NCBI RefSeq assembly: GCF_018760785.1
Contig: NZ_JAHHZO010000003.1
Coordinates: 310,001-374,000, forward strand
DNA: 64,000 nt
Reading direction: 5' to 3'
Source of the DNA: Rhizobium sp. CSW-27
GTDB taxonomy: Bacteria; Pseudomonadota; Alphaproteobacteria; Rhizobiales; Rhizobiaceae
Each line of letters begins with the position of its first letter. Position 1 is the stretch's first letter. The notes beneath the pieces are model-generated. The model ran no database searches, had not been told where the DNA came from, and worked only from the letters and a program-made list of their open reading frames with translations. Made by a program: the position numbers and the translations under genes. Positions 24,468 through 33,298 of this stretch are shown one piece after another.

Positions 24468-25883
24468 TCAGATGCGTCCCATGAATTTCGCCAGAAGCTC
24501 GGTCAGGCGGCCATAGGGCGGCATGGCAAGCCGCGCCGGATTGAAGATCCTGACGGTTGCGATGCCGCGGGCATGCGAGAACCGCTTGAAGCCGTCAAAC
24601 CCGTGATAGGCCCCGATGCCGCTCGGCCCCACGCCGCCGAACGGCAGATCGTTCTGCGCCACATGCAAGAGCGTGCCATTGACGGTCACGTTTCCGGAAA
24701 TCGTGCTTTCCAGCACCTTGCGCCGGGTCTCGTTTCGTCCGGTGAACAGGTAGAGCGTCAGCGGACGTGGGCGGGCGCGAATGAAGGCAATGGCATCGTC
24801 GAGGGTGTCGTAGGGGATGATCGGCAGGATCGGGCCGAAGATCTCCTCCTCCATCAGCCGGCAATCGGCGGGCGGGTCGATCACGAGCGTGGGCGCAATG
24901 GCAAACCCCGCCTGCGGCAGGGTTATGTCGGCCGTGACCAGCCGCACGCCACGATCGCGGCATTCCTGAAGCCCGTCAACGAGCCGCCGGTGGGCACGCT
25001 CGCCGACAATACCGGTATAGTGCATGGCCGAGCTTTGACTGGGATAACAACGAACGATCTCCGCCTGAAGCGCGCTGACGAACTGCTCGAGACGGCCTTT
25101 CTCGACCAGAACGTAATCCGGCGCGATGCAGGTCTGCCCGGCATTCATCAACTTGCCGAACACGATGTCGCGGGCAGCGGAGAAGTGACTGTAATCGGGC
25201 GCAACGATCGTCGGCGATTTGCCGCCGAGTTCCAGCGTCACCGGCGTCAGGTTGGCCGCGGCGGCCGCCATGACCTTCCTGCCGACGGCGGTGGAACCCG
25301 TGAAGACCAGATGATCGAAAGGCTGGGCGCTGAAGGCTGCGGCCACATCCACGCCACCCTCGATGACCGTTACCTCTTCCGGCGCAAAATACGCCCCGAT
25401 CAGCGTGGACAGCAAGGCGGAGGTCTGCGGTACCAGTTCCGACGGTTTGATGATCGCCCGGTTTCCGGCGGCGAGGATATCGATCAACGGGCCGAGCGCC
25501 AGAAAGATTGGATAGTTCCAGGGCACCATCACGCCGATGACGCCCAGCGGCTGGTATTGCACCGTGTTCTTCAGTTGCAGGAATTCGATGGAGCGCCCAC
25601 GCCGCTCCGGCTTCATCCAGCGCCTGAGGTGGGAGCGTGTGTGCCTGAGCGCGCCCATCAGCGGTACGATCTCGAGCATGGTTGTCTCATGCACGGACCG
25701 GTGGCCGAAATCGCGCGAAACCGCCGCGCAGATCTCTGGCCCCCGGTCCTTCAGCAAGCGGCCGATCCGATCCAGCCGGTCTCGGCGTGTGGCGAGTGAC
25801 GGATGGGGGTCCGCCTCGAATGCGGCGCGCTGCCTCGCAAGAGCGTCGGACAGTAGGAATTCGATGTGGCTGTCTTCGCTCAA
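24468..25883 (-). CDS. Aldehyde dehydrogenase, coniferyl/class-3 type
   Basis: 471 residues. Catalytic Cys in NAGQTCIAPDYVLV and general-base Glu in LELGGKSPT are present; the cofactor motif is FTGSTAVG. Sequence type and the hydrophobic C-terminal tail place it with coniferyl-aldehyde/fatty-aldehyde dehydrogenases (class 3), not with 2-oxoglutarate-semialdehyde dehydrogenases, so it is unlikely to finish the adjacent hydroxyproline-like route. Start is TTG 25883, with GGAG overlapping the stop of the upstream MFS gene; the two genes are separated by 4 bases and form an operon. NAD(P)-dependent oxidation of an unknown aldehyde. Confidence 0.88.
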   Translation of the reverse strand: MSEDSHIEFLLSDALARQRAAFEADPHPSLATRRDRLDRIGRLLKDRGPEICAAVSRDFGHRSVHETTMLEIVPLMGALRHTRSHLRRWMKPERRGRSIEFLQLKNTVQYQPLGVIGVMVPWNYPIFLALGPLIDILAAGNRAIIKPSELVPQTSALLSTLIGAYFAPEEVTVIEGGVDVAAAFSAQPFDHLVFTGSTAVGRKVMAAAAANLTPVTLELGGKSPTIVAPDYSHFSAARDIVFGKLMNAGQTCIAPDYVLVEKGRLEQFVSALQAEIVRCYPSQSSAMHYTGIVGERAHRRLVDGLQECRDRGVRLVTADITLPQAGFAIAPTLVIDPPADCRLMEEEIFGPILPIIPYDTLDDAIAFIRARPRPLTLYLFTGRNETRRKVLESTISGNVTVNGTLLHVAQNDLPFGGVGPSGIGAYHGFDGFKRFSHARGIATVRIFNPARLAMPPYGRLTELLAKFMGRI

Positions 25884-25887
25884 TGGT

Positions 25888-27033
25888 TTACTCCGCGATA
25901 CCGGCTTTTGCCGCGGCCGGAAGGCCGCGATGAAGATGGCCGAAAACTAGCACGGCACAGGTGGCTGCCACCACCAGCGGCATCAGGCACGCCCATGCAA
26001 AGGCTGCCGGCCCCGCCGAGGCAAAGACCGGACCGGCAACGGCAGTGCCGAGTGTTGCGCCGACGATCGCGATCACCAGAATACGCGACATCAACGAACC
26101 GTCCGGATCGTTTTCCGTCAAGACGCCGGTGACAAAGGGCGTGACGATGTAGAAGCCGATATTGACCAGGATCTGCGTGCTGACGAACACCGCCGCCGAA
26201 AACACGTTGAAGAGATAGTAGATCGACACGGCCATGACGACAAAACCCAGCATGACGAGCGGAAGACGTTTCGCCTTGTCATGCGTCATCGACGGCACCA
26301 CGGCACCGAGGAAGCCGGCCAGCGAGGAGAGTGCGAGATAGAGGCCGACCTCCGCATTGGTCAGACCGACCCGCTCGCCGACATAACCGCAGATGGCCCA
26401 CTGTCCGGCCTGTACCGCATAGACCATGAACACGATGACCATCGCGAGCAGCATCTTCGGACGGTCGAGCCTTGAATGCACGGTGGCGGTGGCCATTTGT
26501 GCCGGGCGTCTGGAAATCAGCAGGAAGAGGGGCGCCATTAAAGCGGCAAACAGGGTCAGCATCAGAAATACCGGCGCCTCGGCTTCCGCATGCGGCATCA
26601 TCGAAACTGCAAACAGCAATAGTCCCATGGTCGTGCCTCCGATGAGACTGAGCGCGCCCCAGAACCGTTCGGCATTGGCAAGCGAGGCGAGACTCATCGC
26701 CACGACGCTGAAGATTGCCCCCTCGCCCAGTCCGGTGACCAGGCGCGCCGCAGCCAACAGAAGCGGGGTCTGCTGCCAAAAGCTCGCCGCTTCGCCGAGG
26801 ATGACGGCGAGCGCACCCGCCATCGCGACAATACGCCAGGAGCGCACCGCCAGCCTGGAAAGAAAGAGGCCGTATAGGGCAATGCCGGCAAGCTCCGCAC
26901 TGGCAACCACAGTCGCCAGGCCCTCGTCGTAACCGGCGAGCTTGCTCATCGCCAGCACCACCACCGGCATCACCATCGTACCGTTCAACGCCACTGCATA
27001 AGCAGCGCTCAGTCCCAGAATCCACAAGATCAC
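25888..27033 (-). CDS. MFS transporter
   Basis: 381 residues with about 12 hydrophobic segments, the normal major-facilitator layout of a short, non-fused carrier. I chose GTG 27033 because it begins just before the first membrane helix (ILWILGLSAAYAV) and follows a GGGGGG element; the frame is open for another 80 codons upstream, but that part is Cys/Arg-rich and runs into the AraC promoter region. It is divergent from an AraC regulator and is followed within 4 bases by an aldehyde dehydrogenase. Uptake or export of the substrate of the neighbouring operons is inferred. Confidence 0.83.
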   Translation of the reverse strand: MILWILGLSAAYAVALNGTMVMPVVVLAMSKLAGYDEGLATVVASAELAGIALYGLFLSRLAVRSWRIVAMAGALAVILGEAASFWQQTPLLLAAARLVTGLGEGAIFSVVAMSLASLANAERFWGALSLIGGTTMGLLLFAVSMMPHAEAEAPVFLMLTLFAALMAPLFLLISRRPAQMATATVHSRLDRPKMLLAMVIVFMVYAVQAGQWAICGYVGERVGLTNAEVGLYLALSSLAGFLGAVVPSMTHDKAKRLPLVMLGFVVMAVSIYYLFNVFSAAVFVSTQILVNIGFYIVTPFVTGVLTENDPDGSLMSRILVIAIVGATLGTAVAGPVFASAGPAAFAWACLMPLVVAATCAVLVFGHLHRGLPAAAKAGIAE

Positions 27034-27277
27034 TGCAGTCGCCCCCCAGGGTTGCCGCGCAGCGTTGCCGATTCCGGTCCTTCTGCCGCCGTCGCAATGA
27101 CAAGAATATGACGCGCCCCCGCAGCCACAAGGGATTTCAGGGCCTGTTTGGGGTCTTTTCCGGCCAATCGAAACGCGATTACACGCCTTTGCCTTGACGG
27201 ATAGCAAGTGGACGATGTGTCTTGATAAAAAGCGAAGATACGCCGGAGAGCAACCGAAGGAGAGGCATGGACAACCC

Positions 27278-28318
27278 ATGAAGCCGGTCGATTCACGCTA
27301 CATGGCTGCGAATATTCCGGCCTTCATGCTCAGAAGCCTGGTGATGACGCTACGCGATTCCGGCCTTGACGGGGGCCGGCTGCTGGTCGGGCTGGGCCTG
27401 ACGCTGGAGGATCTTCAGGACCCCGCCTGCCGCGTGTCGTTCCGCCAGGGTCGGGAGGCGATCCTGCGCGCACTCCAGATGGCGCCGGGGCGGGCGCTTG
27501 GTCTCGAAACAGGCTGTCGGCAGAAGATCAATTCGGTGGGGCTGGTCGGTTATGCCATGCTGACAGCCGCAACGATCGGCGAGGCGGTCAAGCTCGGTCT
27601 GCAATTCCAGAAGGACACCGGCAGCATGCTGGAGTTCGATACGCGCGTCACCAGCGATGGCATTGCGGTGACCGCCGCCAGCCGCTTTCATGAACCCAGC
27701 ATCTACACCTTCCTGGTCGAAGAGGCCTTCGCCAACTTCATGAGCATCGGCATCGGCCTTGTCGGGGACGGTTTCAAGCCGTTGCGCATTGAGCTCGCCT
27801 ATCCCGCACCGGTCCATGCTGGTGCCTATCGCGACGTCTTCGATTGCGAAATCCGTTTCGGTTGCGTCGAAAACGTCTTCCTGTTCGATCCTGCGCTGTA
27901 CAAACGTGCGCTGGCCACCGCGGACCCCTTCAGCCATCGACAGCTGTGCGAGTTCATCGCCTATCACCGGACCCGTTCCCGGGAGGCGGCGGAGATCACG
28001 GAATCGGTCGAGCGGGTGCTGCGCCAGAAGCTGCAGGAGCGCATCAATATCTCGAAGGTCGCCAAGGCTCTCGGCATGAGCGAGCGCACGCTCAGGCGGC
28101 GGCTGGCGGAAAGTGCCGTTTCCTTTCAGGGCCTTCTCGACGATCTGCGCAAAAACAGGGCGCTGGAGCTTCTGGCCAATCCACATATGTCGGTCGAGCA
28201 GATCGCCTTCGCCGTCGGCTTTACGGACCCGCACAATTTTCGCCGTGCATTTCGTCGATGGACAAGCACGACCCCTGGCGCACTGCGCACCGATCTCTCG
28301 GCGATTTGGCCGGAATAG
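27278..28318 (+). CDS. AraC-family transcriptional regulator with arabinose-binding-like N-terminal domain
   Basis: About 346 residues. The N-terminal domain (NIPAFMLRSLVMTLRDSGLD to about residue 190) matches the OruR/VirS/ArgR-like ligand-binding domain that begins many short-chain or aromatic-responsive AraC proteins. The C-terminal 100 residues contain two helix-turn-helix units (INISKVAKALGMSERTLRRRL; SVEQIAFAVGFTDPHNFRRAF). ATG 27278 is the chosen start; an AAGGAGA element lies 14 bases upstream, slightly far, so ATG 27302 is possible. It is divergent from MFS/ALDH and 108 bases upstream of the kinase operon, so it may control both sides. Confidence 0.9.
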   Translation: MKPVDSRYMAANIPAFMLRSLVMTLRDSGLDGGRLLVGLGLTLEDLQDPACRVSFRQGREAILRALQMAPGRALGLETGCRQKINSVGLVGYAMLTAATIGEAVKLGLQFQKDTGSMLEFDTRVTSDGIAVTAASRFHEPSIYTFLVEEAFANFMSIGIGLVGDGFKPLRIELAYPAPVHAGAYRDVFDCEIRFGCVENVFLFDPALYKRALATADPFSHRQLCEFIAYHRTRSREAAEITESVERVLRQKLQERINISKVAKALGMSERTLRRRLAESAVSFQGLLDDLRKNRALELLANPHMSVEQIAFAVGFTDPHNFRRAFRRWTSTTPGALRTDLSAIWPE

Positions 28319-28426
28319 ACCCTCAATAGGACAGCTTGACCGCTTCATGACGCACTGCCCCGGGGTCTATCCTTTCCCCAAGCAAAAAGGCCGGAAAAAC
28401 CATCGGCCATTCTTGGCTGAGGGGCC

Positions 28427-30025
28427 ATGGCACAAAAAGAGCAATATGTACTTTCCATCGATCTGGGAACCAGTGGCTGCAAGGTCGGCCTGGTATCGCT
28501 GACCGGCAACGTGGTTGCCTGGGCGTTTCGCCCGGTACAACTGATCGTGGTCGACAGCATCGGGGCGGAACAGCGGCCACAGGATTGGTGGACCGCCTTC
28601 ATCGAGGCCGCCCGCGAGGTTCTTGGCCTCGGCATCGTGTCGCGTTCGGATATCGTGGCGATATGCTCGTCCACGCAAGGAGAAGGCACGGTTCCTGTCG
28701 ACCGCAATGGCGAGAGCCTGATGAATGCGATCCTGTGGCTGGACATGCGCGGCGCGCGTCACCTGAAGCAGGAGATGCGGGGCGCGTTGAAGGTTGCCGG
28801 TTACGATGCAATCAAGCTGCAGAAATGGCTTCGCCTGTGTGGCGGCGCCCCTGCCCTTTCCGGCAAGGATCCCGCAGGCCACATGCTGCTCATCCGTGAC
28901 GCGTTTCCGGATATCTACCAGCGCACCTACAAGTTCCTCAACGTCCTCGATTACTTCAATCTTCGTCTTACCGGTCGCTTCTGCGCCACGCAGGATTCCA
29001 TCCTGACCTCCTGGGTGACGGACAACCGCGATCCGGACGATATTCGTTATGACGAAAGCCTGATCGCCATCAGCGGTATCGACCGCGACAAGTTTCCGGG
29101 CCTCGTGCGCTGCACCGATGTGATCGGCACCATCCTGCCGGATGTGTCCGAGGCGTTGGGCCTTTCACCGAAGACCCCTGTGGTGGCGGGTGCGATCGAC
29201 AATACAGCGGCTGCAATCGGAGCCGGCACGATCGACGACTTCGACTGCCACCTCTATGTCGGGTCCTCATCCTGGATCGCCGCGCATGTCCCGTTCAAAC
29301 GCACGAGCGTGCTCGACCAGATCGGCTCGATCCCTTGCGCCGTTCCTTCCCGCTACCTGATGGTCGCCCTGCAATCGAGTGGAGCAAACAACATCGCCTT
29401 CCTGAAGGACCGCATCGTCTTCCACGACGACGGGCTGGTGCGGGGGGAACCGTCCGTCGATACCTATCGGGTGCTCGACGAGATCGCCGCCCGTCAGCCC
29501 ATGGGCGCGGACGGCGCGCTCTATCTGCCATGGCTGTTCGGCGAGCGCTGCCCGGTGGATGACCAGTCGCTGCGAGCGGGCATCTTCAACCTCAGCATGG
29601 ACCATAACCGCGAAACCATCGTTCGCGCCGTCTTCGAAGGCGTTGCGCTGAACACGCGATGGATGATGAAGCCGATCCAGAAGTTCATGCGCCACAGGCC
29701 GCAGGCCATCACCATGATTGGCGGCGGCGCATTGTCGAACGCCTGGTGCCGCATTTATGCGGACGTGCTGAACGTGCCCATTCGCCAGCCGCACGAGCCG
29801 ATGAAGGCAAACGCGCGCGGAGCGGCCTTCATCGGCGCCCACGGGCTTGGCCTGATGCGGCTTGATGAAGCCGTGCGCCATGTGAAGATCGAGCGGACCT
29901 ACGAGCCTTCGCCAACCGCCACGCGCTTTTATGACGAACGCTTCGGCATCTTCACCGAACTGCACCGCAGGCTGGCTCCGCTCTATCAGAAACTCAACGG
30001 CTCGAAGGGCAGGAAGAATGACTAG
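28427..30025 (+). CDS. FGGY-family carbohydrate kinase (xylulokinase-like)
   Basis: 532 residues, slightly longer than typical FGGY kinases (about 490-500). N-terminal phosphate-binding motif SIDLGTSGCKVG near residue 8; catalytic-base Asp in AGAIDNTAAAIG near residue 250; C-terminal adenine-binding block GGGALSNAWCRIYADVLNVP near residue 430. It phosphorylates a ketose or polyol-type substrate in the cytoplasm. Start ATG has AGGGG upstream. Its stop overlaps the aldolase start by 8 bases, so kinase and aldolase are translationally coupled. The substrate is not one of the textbook sugars that I can name. Confidence 0.88.
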   Translation: MAQKEQYVLSIDLGTSGCKVGLVSLTGNVVAWAFRPVQLIVVDSIGAEQRPQDWWTAFIEAAREVLGLGIVSRSDIVAICSSTQGEGTVPVDRNGESLMNAILWLDMRGARHLKQEMRGALKVAGYDAIKLQKWLRLCGGAPALSGKDPAGHMLLIRDAFPDIYQRTYKFLNVLDYFNLRLTGRFCATQDSILTSWVTDNRDPDDIRYDESLIAISGIDRDKFPGLVRCTDVIGTILPDVSEALGLSPKTPVVAGAIDNTAAAIGAGTIDDFDCHLYVGSSSWIAAHVPFKRTSVLDQIGSIPCAVPSRYLMVALQSSGANNIAFLKDRIVFHDDGLVRGEPSVDTYRVLDEIAARQPMGADGALYLPWLFGERCPVDDQSLRAGIFNLSMDHNRETIVRAVFEGVALNTRWMMKPIQKFMRHRPQAITMIGGGALSNAWCRIYADVLNVPIRQPHEPMKANARGAAFIGAHGLGLMRLDEAVRHVKIERTYEPSPTATRFYDERFGIFTELHRRLAPLYQKLNGSKGRKND

Positions 30026-30671
30026 GTTCACAACCGTCCGCCAGGAGATCGTCGATATGTGCCGATATCTCTCGGACCACGGCTATTTCGCTGGAACCGG
30101 CGGCAATATCGGTGTGCGTCTGGATGACAGGCTGATGGCCGTCACACCATCGGCGACGGACTATTACACGATGGGTGCGGCTGATGTGCCGATCCTCGAC
30201 ATCGCGACACAGAAGGTCGTCGATGGCGAAAAGACGCCGACGGTGGAAAAGGCCCTGCATGCTGCCATGCTGCAGGCGCATCCCACCCGTCATGCCAGCA
30301 TCCACACCCACCAGCCGATTGCGAGCGCCGTTGCGCTGCTGCACGAAGAACTGCCCTGGGCACCCGGCGCCGACCGCACCTCGCTTGGTCCACAGATCGC
30401 GCTGGTTCCGTACCGACCCTCCGGCACCGGCATGTTGGCCAAGGCCTTTGCGAAGACCATTCGTCCCGATGTCTACGCTTATCTGATGGCAAGTCACGGT
30501 GTGATCTGCGCCGCCGGCAATCTCAAGACAGCCGCCGGAATGCTGCGCCAGATCGAATTATCCGCAGCGCTTTACCTGCGCACCCTCATTCAACAACGCA
30601 GCACTCTCGACCGGCAACTCCGCACCTTTCTCCTGAATGTGCTGGACAAGTCAGAGAACAAAGGAGCCTGA
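30018..30671 (+). CDS. Class II aldolase (FucA/AraD family)
   Basis: 217 residues, normal for fuculose-1-phosphate aldolase and ribulose-5-phosphate 4-epimerase relatives. Active-site elements are intact: phosphate-binding GTGGNIGVR near residue 32, catalytic Glu in TPTVEKALH near residue 76, zinc ligands His-Thr-His near residues 96-98, and a third His in MASHGVIC near residue 157. It would cleave or epimerise a phosphorylated sugar made by the upstream kinase. ATG 30018 overlaps the kinase stop by 8 bases, and the aminotransferase starts one base after its stop. Confidence 0.9.
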   Translation: MTRFTTVRQEIVDMCRYLSDHGYFAGTGGNIGVRLDDRLMAVTPSATDYYTMGAADVPILDIATQKVVDGEKTPTVEKALHAAMLQAHPTRHASIHTHQPIASAVALLHEELPWAPGADRTSLGPQIALVPYRPSGTGMLAKAFAKTIRPDVYAYLMASHGVICAAGNLKTAAGMLRQIELSAALYLRTLIQQRSTLDRQLRTFLLNVLDKSENKGA

Positions 30672-30672
30672 C

Positions 30673-32136
30673 ATGAACATGGCAACCCGCACCGCCGACC
30701 CCGCACCCTACGCCATCAGTGCCTGGCCCGACAATCGCGACCTCATGGACCGGCTCAACTTGCTGCTGAAGCAGCCGCCAAAGGGTATTTCGGCCGCAAA
30801 CATGCCGAAGGTTCTGGATTATTTCGAGCAGAAATGCCCGACTTCGAAAGCCTGGGCCAAGCGAGCCGCAGAGGTCATCCCGGGCGGCGTGCAGCACAAT
30901 CTCGCCTTCAACTATCCCTTCGCCATCGCCGCCGCCAAGGTCGATGGCGCCTATATGTGGGATGCCGATGGCAACCGCTATATCGACTTCCTCCAGGCCG
31001 GTGGTCCGACGCTTCTCGGGTCCAACTACCTGCCGGTCAGGCAGAAGGCCCACGAACTTCTCGATGAATGCGGCCCGGTGACAGGCCTTCTGCACGAATA
31101 CGAGTTCAAGCTGGCCGAAATCATCCGCCAGCACATGCCGGGCGTCGAAATGTTCCGCATGCTCGGCTCCGGCACGGAAGCCTGCATGGGCGCGATCCGC
31201 TTGGCGCGCGCCTATACCGGCAAGAAGTGGGTCATCAAGGTTGGGGGTGATTATCACGGCTGGAGCGACCAGATGGTCTACGGCATGCGTGTGCCCGGCA
31301 CCGGACGGCGTGAGGCGACCGGAATTCCGAAGGGTGTGACGGGTTACACCCAGGAAGTCTTCCCCAACGAGCTTGGCACGCTGCGCCGCAAGCTGATGCT
31401 GAACCGCATCCGTGGCGGAACCGCGGCGGTCATCGTGGAACCGCTCGGCCCGGAAAGCGGGACCCGTCCCGTGACGCCCGAATACAACCGCGAAGTCCGC
31501 AAGCTGTGCGACGAGTTCGGCGCATTGCTGATCTTCGATGAAGTCGTCACCGGCTTCCGGGTCGGCATGGGCGGAGCCCAGGGCTATTTCAACGTCAACC
31601 CTGATATCACCGTGTTCGGCAAGTGCCTGACCGGCGGCTATCTGATGGCGGGCGGCATTGGCGGACGCAAGGAGGTGATGATGACGCTGGTGGGCGGTAT
31701 CGGCACATCCAGCAAACGCGCCTTCGTTGGCGGCACGCTTTCGGCCAATCCGCTCTCCTGCGTTGCCGGTTACTATGCGATCGAGGAAATGGCGCGCACC
31801 AATGCGCCCGTCATCGCCGGCCGTGCCGGCGATCGCCTTGCCCGCGGATTGAAGGAGATCATGAACCGCCGCGGGCTGCCCTATGTGGTCTACAACATGG
31901 GATCGATCGTCCATCTCCAGACGTCGGCAGTCTTGCTGATGAGCATGCGCAACCCGATCAAGCTGATGCGTGAGGCCAATGCCCGCAAACATCTGATGGA
32001 GGAAATGGGCGCCGCCTATCTGGCGCATGGGCTGCTGACGCTGGCCGGAAGCCGCATCTATACCAGCATGGCAGATACCGACGCGGTGATCGACGATGCG
32101 CTCGACCGCTTCGACACCGTTTTCGGGCTGGTCTGA
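30673..32136 (+). CDS. Class III aminotransferase, glutamate-1-semialdehyde aminomutase-like
   Basis: 487 residues, longer than HemL (about 430) because of an N-terminal extension of about 50 residues. PLP motifs are intact: GSGTEACMGAIRLARAYTGK near residue 170, the PLP-ring Asp in LIFDEVVTGFR near residue 290, and the Schiff-base Lys in TVFGKCLTGGYLMAGG near residue 317. It is not a haem-pathway gene by context: it sits inside a kinase-aldolase operon. It probably interconverts an aldehyde or ketone and an amine on a sugar-like substrate. ATG 30673 begins one base after the aldolase stop and the next gene starts one base after its own stop. Confidence 0.88.
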   Translation: MNMATRTADPAPYAISAWPDNRDLMDRLNLLLKQPPKGISAANMPKVLDYFEQKCPTSKAWAKRAAEVIPGGVQHNLAFNYPFAIAAAKVDGAYMWDADGNRYIDFLQAGGPTLLGSNYLPVRQKAHELLDECGPVTGLLHEYEFKLAEIIRQHMPGVEMFRMLGSGTEACMGAIRLARAYTGKKWVIKVGGDYHGWSDQMVYGMRVPGTGRREATGIPKGVTGYTQEVFPNELGTLRRKLMLNRIRGGTAAVIVEPLGPESGTRPVTPEYNREVRKLCDEFGALLIFDEVVTGFRVGMGGAQGYFNVNPDITVFGKCLTGGYLMAGGIGGRKEVMMTLVGGIGTSSKRAFVGGTLSANPLSCVAGYYAIEEMARTNAPVIAGRAGDRLARGLKEIMNRRGLPYVVYNMGSIVHLQTSAVLLMSMRNPIKLMREANARKHLMEEMGAAYLAHGLLTLAGSRIYTSMADTDAVIDDALDRFDTVFGLV

Positions 32137-32137
32137 T

Positions 32138-32803
32138 ATGACGATGTCGATCCTCAAGCCATCGAGGTCCGCAGCCGAGCATCAGTTGGCGCTTGCCGCA
32201 GCCCGCCTTGCGGGCAAGGGCCTGCTGAAGCCGGGCGACCAGCTTTCGCAGCGCATCCCCGAACAAGACGCCTTCGTGCGGGTCAGCATCACGGCCGGAC
32301 GTGATGCGCCCGGGGAGTTCGAGTGGTTCAAGCTCTCCGACCGCATCACCGACCTGCACCACCGGATCTACCATGCCCGTCCGGATGTCGGCGCAATCGC
32401 TGCCGGCCGCCCTGCCTGGACCTCATGGCTGTCACGCATCGACCTCAGCATGCCTGGAATCTTCGATGAACAGATTCGCCACCTGGGGCTGGAGGCCAAG
32501 CGGGTCGGCATGTCTTCGCACGACGATGCGCCGATCCCTGCGCTCTCGAAAGGGGCCAATGCCTACTGCCTTGATGACGTGGTTCTCTGCTTCGGCATGG
32601 GCGTTGAGCGGCTGCTGCTCAACATCGAGATTCTCGAAAAATGCGCCGAATGCTTCGTCCTGGCGCAGAGCACCGGCGCCCGGGTGAGACGCATTCCCTG
32701 GCTCATCCGCTATATTGCCAACGGGCGGCTGCGCAAGGACCAGAAGGAGGCCGCCGAACGCCATCTGCGCGGCGAACGGTCAATCCTGAAGGCTGGGTAT
32801 TGA
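32138..32803 (+). CDS. Class II aldolase/adducin-like protein lacking metal ligands
   Basis: 221 residues, distantly related to the class II aldolase/adducin fold: DLHHRIYHARPDVGAIAAGRP aligns with the usual LH-IY-RPDV-VVHTHP block, but the His-Thr-His zinc motif is replaced by Ala-Gly-Arg, the catalytic Glu is not in place, and the third His region reads CFGMGVERLLL instead of NHG. The later helix (EILEKCAECFVLAQ) is retained. It is thus a predicted non-catalytic paralogue of the aldolase two genes upstream, perhaps a partner subunit or ligand binder. ATG 32138 starts one base after the aminotransferase stop. It is the last gene of the operon. Confidence 0.7.
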   Translation: MTMSILKPSRSAAEHQLALAAARLAGKGLLKPGDQLSQRIPEQDAFVRVSITAGRDAPGEFEWFKLSDRITDLHHRIYHARPDVGAIAAGRPAWTSWLSRIDLSMPGIFDEQIRHLGLEAKRVGMSSHDDAPIPALSKGANAYCLDDVVLCFGMGVERLLLNIEILEKCAECFVLAQSTGARVRRIPWLIRYIANGRLRKDQKEAAERHLRGERSILKAGY

Positions 32804-33298
32804 TGGATCCGGGCGGGCGCTTCCTTGTTCCTTCGAGGAGGGGCAAGGTGGTCCGGCCAGACCGGGGCCCGCTCGACCGCCACCGCCTGCCGTCAGGCAC
32901 CGGCTCCTGAAGACCACACGCGCCGGCGAGCCGATCCCTTCCATCGGGCCGATGCCCTGCCTAACCCGGCTCGCCCGGTTGCCCCCTTGCGTCCCGAGGC
33001 TGGCCGCGATGTCCCCTCCCCTCGGACGCGAGCGACGGAACCCTGTTTTCATGCCCGGATGTCTTTGCGCCCGCCGCACCATGCGCCGGCACACCCGGCT
33101 TTCTTGCGATCCGGAATGGCCGCAAAAGATCCCTTTTTGTCCCCTTTCCCCATTGCTGGCGCACACCCCCTCCATATTCTGGCCTTGATCCGCGCGGTGG
33201 GCGCAGCAATAGACCGGCAAGGGGAAAAGCCGGCATGCCAGCAATGCGTTCCACCTGTGCGGTCATCTCCAGAACAAAATAAGACGGGAACACGGTAG
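32804..33298. other. 495-base intergenic region before the outer-membrane protein gene
   Basis: No coding region with plausible codon use is seen on either strand. The sequence is GC-rich in its first half and more balanced near its end. A weak sigma70-like pair, TTGCTG at 33153 and TATTCT at 33175 with a 16-base spacer, could serve the FadL-like gene that starts at 33299. No clear terminator hairpin for the kinase operon was found. Confidence 0.4.

Noticed and set aside
24468-25883. Aldehyde dehydrogenase as the 2-oxoglutarate-semialdehyde dehydrogenase of a hydroxyproline pathway
   Set aside because: Its sequence type is coniferyl/class 3, it is on the opposite strand, and it is co-transcribed with an MFS carrier.
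30673-32136. Aminotransferase as HemL of haem synthesis
   Set aside because: Alphaproteobacteria make 5-aminolevulinate by the C4 route (HemA), and the gene lies inside a sugar-type operon with one-base spacing.
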